9,319 bases of DNA from assembly GCA_023277325.1 (NCBI GenBank), contig JALRIQ010000293.1:1-9319 (forward strand), given 5' to 3'. Below, piece after piece: positions 1 to 5,374 of the stretch. Below the pieces are notes generated by a model. That model saw nothing but the letters and a program-made list of their open reading frames with translations. It ran no database searches and was not told the DNA's origin. Each line of letters begins with the position of its first letter. The stretch's first letter is position 1. The position numbers and the translations under genes were made by a program. This DNA is from Bacteroidia bacterium (lineage in GTDB: Bacteria > Bacteroidota > Bacteroidia > UBA8524).

Positions 1-203
1 GCGCGCTTGATGGCCGGGTATCTGGTATAGTTACCCTTCATTGCATAGCAGCCATAGCAAGGCGTGCCCGGTATCTTGGCCAGCTTCTGGCCAGTCTTGC
101 AAGCCCAGGCAGGTAAACTGTAGCTCAGGCCCGGCATCTTGCTTGTTCTGGTGAAGCTGTCTGTAATTTTTAATGCTTCATTTACTTTCATTTTGCTTCT
201 CAT
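1..203 (-). CDS. Phage-type protein, gp88-like, N-terminal fragment (runs off left edge)
   Basis: Reading the minus strand from ATG at 203 gives an open frame of 67 codons to the window edge with no stop. A second ATG at 191 is an equally plausible start, since it begins MKVNEALKIT and has AGAAG just upstream. The visible protein has a pattern I associate with the phage gene-product-88 family: SKMPGLSYSLPAWACKTG (residues 21-38), then KLAKIPGTPCYGCYAMKG (40-57), with cysteines at 35, 49 and 52 including a CxxC pair. Proteins of this type are found in phages and prophages; their biochemical role is not established to my knowledge, and the cysteines suggest metal binding. This stretch is about 53% GC, higher than the neighbouring DNA, and it begins exactly where the surface-protein gene at 209 is cut off. 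Family assignment is from memory of the motif pattern and would need a profile search. Confidence 0.6.
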   Translation of the reverse strand, partial: MRSKMKVNEALKITDSFTRTSKMPGLSYSLPAWACKTGQKLAKIPGTPCYGCYAMKGNYTRYPAIKR

Positions 204-208
204 AAAAT

Positions 209-2110
209 TTGTTAAATGCTTTTTCTGTTACAGCTGGAAATATTACCACCTCAGTAAATACCGGAACAGGAAACAACCTAATGATTGGACGACGGGTGGA
301 TGGAGCCCGTTTTTTTGAAGGGAGTATCGATGAAGTGAAGGTGTACAATATTGCTCTGCCCGATTCCATCATTCAACAAAATTACCAAAGGAGCTTTTGC
401 ACCAACCCTTCCGGACTTGTTGCCTATTACAAATTTAATGAGGGTTTTCCTGGGCAGTCCAATACTTTTGCCACAACGGCCCTCGATTATTCAGGAAATG
501 GAAATACTGGCACCCTCAATAATTTTACGCTAAGTGGCTCCAGCTCCAATTGGGTGAGTGGTCCGACATTAAATGGTGGGGATTCTTATGCGACACTCAC
601 TGGAAGCCATTGTTCGCTTTATGCCATGCCAAGTGGGAAATACAGCGTCAGTCAATCAGGTACCTACCGAGATACCTTAACCAATAACGCTGGATGTGAC
701 TCTATCATCGAGGTGCAGGTAACAATTGGTAATTCGCGCATGAATCAAACGAAAGTTGTTTGTGATTCCTATACCTTTTTGTCAGGACGAGTGGTTTATC
801 AAAACGGACTATACTATGACACACTTTACGGAGCGAATCAAAATGGCTGCGATTCAATAATTCTTACTCAAGTCACCATTAAACCTTCCAGCACCAATTA
901 CGATACCATAGCCGTTTGTGATTCGTTTATGATGCCTTTAGGGAGAGTAATACGTTCGAGTGGTTGGTTTGTTGATACGCTGATTGGCGCCAATTCAAGG
1001 GGCTGTGATTCGATTTATGGGCGTTTAATCCACTACAATACATCCATTACCGGCACCAGCAACATGCAGGTTTGCGATTCTGTATTATTGGATGGAAACT
1101 GGTATACCCAAAGCCAGACAGTTTTGCTTCAACGCACCTCGCAAGCAGGATGCGACTCCATTCATAGCCTTGACTTAACAGTTCTGCCTAGCACCTCTTT
1201 TCAACTCGTTATGGCAGAATGCGATGAATATGTTTCGGTTACTGGTAAAGTGTACACTAGCTCAGGAACGTTTTATGATACCCTTTATGCCGGCAATAAA
1301 TTTGGTTGTGATTCCATTATTCTTACCCAATTGACGCTGCATGCTTCGAGTAAAAAAACGGTTCCTGTTACCGCCTGCGATTCCTTTGTGAGCAATCAAA
1401 ATAATGTATACCATACATCGGGAAATTATACCGAAAATTACCTCTCTCAGCATGGATGTGACTCCATTTTGGTATTTAACCTGACCTTATTGGCAAGCAG
1501 TCAGTACAACTATACCAAAACCGACTGCGACTCGACCCAGGTAAATGGAAAATGGTACAGTCAGAATCAGACTGTAACCTATACCATTTCTGCAAAAAAT
1601 GGCTGTGATTCGGTAATTAGCGTCAATGTGGTGCTCACCAAAATTGACCGGGGTGTGGTGCAAACGGGGACTTTACTCGTCGCGAAACAAAAAGGGGCAA
1701 AAAGCTATCTATGGCGCGATTGTGCTACTTCGCAGATTGTGGCAAATACGGCCAGCGATACTTTTGTAGCTACCTATAATGGCGACTATAAAGTGCTAAT
1801 TGATTACGAAGGATGTAAGTCACAATCCGACTGCTATACCGTGAATTCGGTTGGTATCGAGAAGCTGGAAAACCTTTTAGATATTCGTATTGTTCCCAAT
1901 CCTAATTCTGGGAAATTTCTGATTATGCTGCCTGAAACTTACTCGATTCATGGATACCAAGTGTATGATATCCGAGGTAAATTAGTTTTGAACCATAATG
2001 GGAAACTATCGGGACCAATTCAACCCAATAATGCGCTGATTCCAGGAGTTTATATGCTCCTTATTCATGGCGATGGCTTTACCAGAACTATGCGTATTGT
2101 GGTGGAATAA
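209..2110 (+). CDS. T9SS-sorted surface protein with LamG-like remnant and seven GCDSI repeats, 5' truncated
   Basis: About 630 residues remain; the N-terminus, with any signal peptide, is missing. The frame is closed by TAA at 203-205 and the TTG at 209 is only the first formal initiator, so I read this as a gene cut inside a domain. Residues 5-55 look like the last strands of a LamG/concanavalin-like domain (NLMIGRRVDGARFFEGSIDE). Residues 70-116 are the short YYKFNEG / DYSGNGNTGTL module often seen next to it. Residues 127-480 hold seven repeats of 49-53 residues, each with a leading CDS (usually) and a trailing GCDSI. Residues 487-545 are an Ig-like spacer with three cysteines. Residues 551-633 match a Por/T9SS type A sorting domain: IVPNPNSGKF, then YDIRGK, then a GVYML strand and basic end. 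Known biology: such domains direct export by the type IX system and attachment to the cell surface. A role in adhesion is inference. Confidence 0.85.
   Translation: MLNAFSVTAGNITTSVNTGTGNNLMIGRRVDGARFFEGSIDEVKVYNIALPDSIIQQNYQRSFCTNPSGLVAYYKFNEGFPGQSNTFATTALDYSGNGNTGTLNNFTLSGSSSNWVSGPTLNGGDSYATLTGSHCSLYAMPSGKYSVSQSGTYRDTLTNNAGCDSIIEVQVTIGNSRMNQTKVVCDSYTFLSGRVVYQNGLYYDTLYGANQNGCDSIILTQVTIKPSSTNYDTIAVCDSFMMPLGRVIRSSGWFVDTLIGANSRGCDSIYGRLIHYNTSITGTSNMQVCDSVLLDGNWYTQSQTVLLQRTSQAGCDSIHSLDLTVLPSTSFQLVMAECDEYVSVTGKVYTSSGTFYDTLYAGNKFGCDSIILTQLTLHASSKKTVPVTACDSFVSNQNNVYHTSGNYTENYLSQHGCDSILVFNLTLLASSQYNYTKTDCDSTQVNGKWYSQNQTVTYTISAKNGCDSVISVNVVLTKIDRGVVQTGTLLVAKQKGAKSYLWRDCATSQIVANTASDTFVATYNGDYKVLIDYEGCKSQSDCYTVNSVGIEKLENLLDIRIVPNPNSGKFLIMLPETYSIHGYQVYDIRGKLVLNHNGKLSGPIQPNNALIPGVYMLLIHGDGFTRTMRIVVE
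587..1648 (+). repeat. Seven tandem ~50-residue CDS...GCDSI protein repeats, arranged as 1 + 3 + 3
   Basis: Trailing cysteines of the units fall at residues 163, 214, 266, 315, 367, 417 and 466, and leading cysteines at 135, 185, 237, 289, 338, 390 and 440, so every unit carries one cysteine pair 26-29 residues apart. Units 2 and 5 are alike (YDTLY followed by GCDSIILTQ), and units 4 and 7 are alike (DGNWYTQSQT versus NGKWYSQNQT). Unit 3 corresponds more loosely to unit 6. The spacing between matched units is 151-153 residues, so a three-unit block seems to have been duplicated. Regular cysteine pairs suggest one disulfide per unit in an exported rod-like protein, which is inference. Confidence 0.8.
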
Positions 2111-2324
2111 AATAAACAGACATTTCTATTTATAGCCTCTGACAAACAACGATTTTGCATAATGGTCAAATGCTAAATGACTTCGGTTTAATGCGCAATA
2201 ACTAATGTGAATACTATCTGCATGCACTTTGTTTGTGACAATGTATTCCCTGCACGAATCCTGACCAATCATGCTGTTAAGGGAGCAAGACGAATAGAAA
2301 CTCACTACTGCGAATGCGACCATA

Positions 2325-2576
2325 GCTGAGGACAACAAAAAACTGATCGAGCTCAATGCCATCAACTATGTTACTGCAAAAGGGCATACACAAATCTATA
2401 CCCAATTAAACTCCAACAATCAGATTTAAATTTACTTTAAGGATGATGATAGAGGAATTCCAGAGGATAAACTTAAAACGCTGTTTGACCTGGATTCCAA
2501 TTACTCCCAATTAGGGACTGAAATACACGTAGATAGCACCCCCGGTAAAGGGAGTACATTCAAATTGACCCTTTAA
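2325..2576 (+). pseudogene. Sensor histidine kinase, decayed C-terminal ATPase-domain remnant
   Basis: A single frame carries recognisable pieces of a HATPase_c domain: an N-box-like NAINYVTAKG (from about 2355) and TQLNSNNQI, then an in-frame TAA at 2427-2429, then IYFKDDDRGIPEDKLKTLF, which matches the D-x-G-x-G-I-P box, and finally GTEIHVDSTPGKGSTF before the stop at 2574-2576. The glycine-rich G1/G2 segment that should sit between NYS and the EIHVDS strand is absent, which implies an in-frame deletion near 2508-2517. The asparagine box is also poorly conserved, and the upstream dimerisation and sensor parts are not recognisable. It therefore cannot encode a working kinase. The region upstream (2111-2324) has no gene I can support and may contain further unrecognisable remnants. 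The identification rests on motif order and the perfect frame continuity of the two pieces. Confidence 0.75.
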
Positions 2577-2603
2577 TTCAAACAGAAATATTCAAAAACG
2601 AAA

Positions 2604-2635
2604 AAACCCTTGTAACACTGCTGCTACAAGGGTTT
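2604..2635 (-). terminator. Rho-independent terminator of the tRNA-Lys unit (bidirectional)
   Basis: An 11-bp perfect stem pairs 2604-2614 (AAACCCTTGTA) with 2625-2635 (TACAAGGGTTT) around a 10-nt loop. On the minus strand the stem is followed at once by a T-run (complement of the A-rich 2595-2606), and it begins 14 nt past the tRNA 3' end, as expected for the tRNA terminator. On the plus strand it is followed, after GCGTA, by eight T residues at 2641-2648, so it can also stop transcription coming from the surface-protein and pseudogene side. Confidence 0.88.
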
Positions 2636-2649
2636 GCGTATTTTTTTTG

Positions 2650-2722
2650 TGATCCCTCAGGGGCTCGAACCCTGGACCCCATCATTAAAAGTGATGTGCT
2701 CTACCAACTGAGCTAAGGAATC
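2650..2722 (-). tRNA. tRNA-Lys (anticodon UUU)
   Basis: The 73-nt minus-strand sequence folds into a full cloverleaf. The acceptor stem GATTCCT pairs with AGGGATC (one T-G wobble), the D arm has GCTC/GAGC with AGTTGGTA in the loop, and the anticodon stem CATCA pairs with TGATG. The loop CTTTTAA places TTT at positions 34-36. The T arm is CAGGG-TTCGAGC-CCCTG, and the discriminator base is A. TTT reads lysine codons AAA and AAG. No CCA is encoded: the base after the discriminator is followed by AA, so CCA must be added after transcription. It has its own promoter and terminator, so it forms a single-gene transcription unit downstream of, and on the same strand as, the acetyltransferase gene. 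Confidence 0.97.
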
Positions 2723-2741
2723 ATTTTCCGTAAAGGGACTG

Positions 2742-2772
2742 CAAAGGTAAGCGGACATTGCAATTTTGCAAA
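2742..2772 (-). promoter_or_regulatory. Bacteroidota-type promoter of tRNA-Lys (TTTG-N19-TACCTTTG)
   Basis: On the minus strand a -33 box TTTG (2772-2769) and a -7 box TACCTTTG (2749-2742) are separated by exactly 19 bp, matching the TTTG / TAnnTTTG consensus described for the primary sigma factor of Bacteroidota. The tRNA 5' end lies 19 nt downstream of the -7 box, leaving room for a short leader. This is the clearest promoter in the window and good evidence for the phylum. Confidence 0.85.
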
Positions 2773-2784
2773 TGCTTCAATAAA

Positions 2785-2803
2785 AATAATTGAAAAAATT
2801 ATT
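2785..2803 (-). terminator. Possible weak terminator after the acetyltransferase gene
   Basis: AATAATT (2785-2791) and AATTATT (2797-2803) form a 7-bp A/T-only stem with a GAAAA loop, directly adjoining the acetyltransferase stop codon (TAG, 2806-2804 on the minus strand). On the minus strand it is followed by TTTATTG. The stem has no G-C pair, so it may be a poor terminator, and readthrough into the tRNA unit is possible. Confidence 0.35.
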
Positions 2804-3916
2804 CTAAGCCCTAATATTCAGCTTAAATGTGATATGCTTCTTCCAAGGCTTGGCCCCAATACTCTCTAGCAACTTCAGCATTCTAGGGTTAAAATCACCC
2901 ACCCAACTTAACTCCACCTCTTCTATGCTCGGTGTGCGCTGAACGGCCTGATAAAAATGCCAGATCATGCCTGTCTCTAACCCCTTGTTCTGGTATTCCG
3001 GAATTACACCGAATAAAATCGAACGCAGTTTGGTAGGGCGTTCTGTTTTCAGTTTGAGAAAAATCTGGACCTTTTGCCACCAGCCAAACTTCCCATTAAA
3101 TGACTTCAGCAAAGGATTAACGTCCCTAAGACTAATAAAAAAACCAGCCGCCTCCTCATTCACATAGGCCAGAGAGATAAGTTCCGGCAAAACGAGGAGT
3201 TTCATTCCATTAATTTTCGCACGCACATCCGACTCGCTTAAAGGTGAATAATGTTCATGATCCGACCAAGCTTTATTGTAAATTGACGCTATGTCGCGTG
3301 CCATCTTATCTGGCTTCTTTAAATCCAAACCCCGAAAAGAATAGCCAGGCTTCGCCATGACCTTCTCTGCAATAGGCCCCAACCTTTCTGCATTAAAGTC
3401 TGATCGGGTCATACGCGCAGTAGTTTGCTCAAAATCGGGCACAAAGCCATAAGCTTCAAAAAGACTCCGGTAATAGGGAGGATGATAATTATCCTGAAAA
3501 GAGGGGGCAGAAAAACCTTCAACGAGCAAGCCCCAATAGGAATCCCTCGGACCAAAATTTATCGGCCCTTCAATTTGCGAAAATCCTTTTTCCTTTAACC
3601 AACCAACCCCAGCGTCGAATAATAAAAAAGCCGCCTCACGATCATCCGCGCATTCAAAAAAACCTATTCCTGCTTCTTCCCGCGTTTTTAAACGTTGATA
3701 AAATGCGGCAATTCGTCCGATTAAAGCCCCATTCTTCATCAATACCCAACGTTTTGCTTCGCCTTTTTCAAAGGCCGTATTTTTCGAAGAATCGAAGACT
3801 GACGCCACATCTGCATGGGGAGGGCATATCCAATTGGGGTCATTTTTATAGATGACGGAAGGCACCGCAAGGAATTGTTTTTCTGTCTTGAAATCCTTAA
3901 TTTCTACTACTTCCAT
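2804..3916 (-). CDS. GNAT-superfamily-like acetyltransferase, two-lobed, uncharacterised
   Basis: I take the start at the ATG at 3916 (370 aa, MEVVEIKDFK). The earlier ATG at 3958 would add 14 residues (MLNCPREYQICEVQ) that look unlike the family start and would crowd the divergent gene. The N-terminal part has the YKNDPNWICPPHADV segment (23-37) and a GNAT-like lobe, GALIGRIAAF (63-72), with GPINFGPRDSYWG (117-129) and YYRSLFEAYGF (148-158). The C-terminal lobe (about 240-366) is clearer: FGVIPEYQNKGLETGM (302-317) corresponds to the acetyl-CoA-binding motif A, here QNKGLE rather than the classical Q/RxxGxG/A. VELSWVGDFNPRMLKLLESIGAK (334-356) is the motif B region followed by the terminal strand. 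Proteins of this layout are common in Bacteroidota and are usually annotated only as GNAT or hypothetical; the substrate is unknown. No signal peptide or membrane segment is seen, so it is probably cytoplasmic. Confidence 0.8.
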   Translation of the reverse strand: MEVVEIKDFKTEKQFLAVPSVIYKNDPNWICPPHADVASVFDSSKNTAFEKGEAKRWVLMKNGALIGRIAAFYQRLKTREEAGIGFFECADDREAAFLLFDAGVGWLKEKGFSQIEGPINFGPRDSYWGLLVEGFSAPSFQDNYHPPYYRSLFEAYGFVPDFEQTTARMTRSDFNAERLGPIAEKVMAKPGYSFRGLDLKKPDKMARDIASIYNKAWSDHEHYSPLSESDVRAKINGMKLLVLPELISLAYVNEEAAGFFISLRDVNPLLKSFNGKFGWWQKVQIFLKLKTERPTKLRSILFGVIPEYQNKGLETGMIWHFYQAVQRTPSIEEVELSWVGDFNPRMLKLLESIGAKPWKKHITFKLNIRA

Positions 3917-3972
3917 TTGTACTTCACATATCTGATATTCGCGGGGACAATTTAACAACTAAAAACTCAGTC

Positions 3973-4506
3973 ATGGAAATTGGAGATAAATTCATTGAAT
4001 TCAACCTTAAAGGAGCCGACGGAAAAACCCACAGTGTATACGAGTATGCAGATAAGTATGCTTTATGCATTGTGTTCACGTGCAACAGCTGCGCATACTC
4101 CAAATCTTATGGCCAGCGACTGATTAAACTTCTAAACAAATACGAAGACGATAGTTTCGGAATTATCGGTATCAACTCAAATGATGCGGCACAAAGCCCG
4201 GAAGATTCATTTGAGAACATGAAGAAGATTTCGGATAAACTGGGCTTGGAAAAAATCAACTTCATGTATTTGCATGACGAGGACCAATCAGTTGCCAAAG
4301 CATACGGTGCGCAAACCACGCCAGAGGTCTTCCTATTCAACTCAAAACGTGAACTTGTATACCGTGGTGCCATCGACGACAATTGGGAAAATGCGCATTT
4401 GGTAACCCGTATCTATCTCGAAGATGCCATTGAATATTGCCTGGATGGATTGGAAGTAGATTTCCCTGAAATTCCAGCCGAGGGTTGTCCAATCATTTGG
4501 AAATAA
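3973..4506 (+). CDS. Thioredoxin-fold, peroxiredoxin-like (AhpC/TSA-type) protein
   Basis: The 177-aa protein begins MEIGDKFIEF, the usual start of peroxiredoxin/AhpC-TSA-like proteins (extended substrate-like strand, then LKGADGKTHSVYEY). The active site FTCNSCAYSKSYGQR (35-49) has a CxxC, C37 and C40, at the position where relatives have CNHCPYVK. TTPEVFLF (115-122) carries the conserved cis-proline (P117) that faces the active site. The C-terminal GCPIIWK (171-177) is a conserved tail of this subgroup and supplies another cysteine (C172). Length and motifs fit the PRX-like thioredoxin family; a role as a cytoplasmic thiol-disulfide oxidoreductase or thiol peroxidase is inference, since no partner is encoded nearby. 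There is no signal peptide. It is divergent from the acetyltransferase gene (56 nt between starts) and is followed at 12 nt by the SDR gene in the same frame, suggesting co-transcription. Confidence 0.88.
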   Translation: MEIGDKFIEFNLKGADGKTHSVYEYADKYALCIVFTCNSCAYSKSYGQRLIKLLNKYEDDSFGIIGINSNDAAQSPEDSFENMKKISDKLGLEKINFMYLHDEDQSVAKAYGAQTTPEVFLFNSKRELVYRGAIDDNWENAHLVTRIYLEDAIEYCLDGLEVDFPEIPAEGCPIIWK

Positions 4507-4518
4507 GTTTTTGCCATT

Positions 4519-5325
4519 CTGTTTTATAAAGACAAAATAGTTCTCATTACCGGAGCCTCTTCGGGTATTGGTGAAGCCTGCGCCAAGGCATTTGACGCCG
4601 CTGCTGCCAAAGTGGTATTAGCTGCCCGGAATGAAAATGCACTTGAAGAAGTAGCTTCAAGTCTACAAGGAGATTATTTGGTTGTCCCAACGGATATCGG
4701 CAAAGAAGAAGATTGTAAAAACCTAATTCAGCAAAGCATAGCAAAGTATGGACGAATTGACATTCTGGTTAACAATGCCGGAATTTCAATGCGCGCGCGG
4801 TTTCAGGATACCCAGCTCGATGTGATTGAACGTTTGATGCAGGTTAACTTTTGGGGCAGCGTGTATTGCACCAAATACGCCCTTTCCTATCTCCTTGATT
4901 CAAAAGGGTCTATCGTGGTAATTTCGACCACCGCTGGTTTTGTTGGTTTGCCGGGCAGAACCGGATATTCCGCTTCTAAGTTTGCTCTGCATGGTTTCTT
5001 CGATACGCTACGTTCTGAACATGCCAAAGACGGACTGCATGTGGCGATGATATTCCCTGGTTTTGTGGCCTCCAATATTCGTAAAACCGCATTGCGAGCT
5101 GATGGAAGCATGCAAGAAGAAAGCCCACGCGATGAGGCTAAAATGCGTCCACCGAGTGATGTAGCAAATGCTGTTTTAAAGGCGGTTCAAAAAAGAAAAA
5201 GACAGGTATTGATTGGGGCTCAGGCCAAACTTGTTTGGTGGCTGAAAATGCTTTTCCCAGCTTGGTTAGAGAAGCAAATAGGCAAACATATGCGCTCCGA
5301 GAAAGATGCCCCTTTCAATAATTGA
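4519..5325 (+). CDS. SDR-family oxidoreductase (classical short-chain dehydrogenase/reductase), probable CTG start
   Basis: The Rossmann motif TGASSGIG lies at 4549-4572, so the gene must begin upstream of it. Between the preceding stop (TAA 4504-4506, same frame) and this motif there is no ATG, GTG or TTG in frame. CTG at 4519 gives FYKDKIVLITGASSGIG, exactly where homologues have ATG, so I place the start there (268 aa). A start at GTG 4612 would lose the cofactor site. Visible motifs: TGASSGIG (11-18, NAD(P) binding), NNAG (85-88), YSASK (150-154, catalytic Tyr and Lys), and PG (180-181). The residue 13 before the catalytic Tyr, normally Ser, is Thr137 (ISTTAG). A.AR after the second strand (LAARN, 34-38) suggests NADP preference. 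The hydrophobic/basic C-terminus (VWWLKMLFPAWLEKQIGKHM) may associate with membrane, as in DHRS7-like SDRs. Substrate is unknown. Confidence 0.87.
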   Translation: MFYKDKIVLITGASSGIGEACAKAFDAAAAKVVLAARNENALEEVASSLQGDYLVVPTDIGKEEDCKNLIQQSIAKYGRIDILVNNAGISMRARFQDTQLDVIERLMQVNFWGSVYCTKYALSYLLDSKGSIVVISTTAGFVGLPGRTGYSASKFALHGFFDTLRSEHAKDGLHVAMIFPGFVASNIRKTALRADGSMQEESPRDEAKMRPPSDVANAVLKAVQKRKRQVLIGAQAKLVWWLKMLFPAWLEKQIGKHMRSEKDAPFNN

Positions 5326-5347
5326 GGAATTCCTCGTTTCTTTTTTT
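5324..5347 (+). terminator. Possible terminator after the SDR gene
   Basis: A perfect 12-bp palindrome GAGGAATTCCTC (5324-5335) overlaps the SDR stop codon (TGA 5323-5325) and is followed by GTTTC and seven T residues (5341-5347). As RNA it gives only a 4-bp stem with an AATT loop, so the terminator is weak. It would separate the SDR gene from argS. Confidence 0.35.
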
Positions 5348-5349
5348 GC

Positions 5350-5374
5350 TTTTGCGCATTTTTGCAGCGCAAAA
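5350..5374 (+). promoter_or_regulatory. Inverted repeat overlapping the argS start codon
   Basis: TTTTGCGC (5350-5357) and GCGCAAAA (5367-5374) are perfect 8-bp inverted arms with a 9-nt loop (ATTTTTGCA). The last base of the right arm is the A of the argS ATG. The same stretch contains CATTTTTG (5357-5364), one mismatch from the Bacteroidota -7 consensus TAnnTTTG, but I see no good -33 box 19 bp upstream. It could be an RNA hairpin limiting translation initiation, an operator dyad, or chance in a low-complexity stretch. Confidence 0.35.

Noticed and set aside
587..1648. CRISPR-like or DNA-level tandem array
   Set aside because: The periodicity is at protein level within one long open frame, with diverged units; it is a repeat protein, not an array of identical DNA repeats.
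2126..2365. Minus-strand 79-codon frame beginning with a hydrophobic stretch ending in FYSSC, resembling a small lipoprotein
   Set aside because: It overlaps the histidine-kinase remnant antisense, the N-terminus has no positive charge, the residue before the cysteine box does not fit a lipobox well, and no ribosome-binding site or family resemblance is seen.
3917..3958. Acetyltransferase start at the ATG at 3958
   Set aside because: The extra 14 residues look unrelated to the family, while MEVVEIKDFK fits as an N-terminus; the longer form would leave only 14 nt to the divergent gene.
3917..3972. Bidirectional promoter boxes between the acetyltransferase and thioredoxin-like genes
   Set aside because: Some promoter must act here, but neither strand shows TTTG and TAnnTTTG at about 19 bp, so no site can be named.
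4612..5325. SDR start at GTG 4612
   Set aside because: It would remove the TGASSGIG cofactor-binding motif, which is intact in the same frame just upstream.
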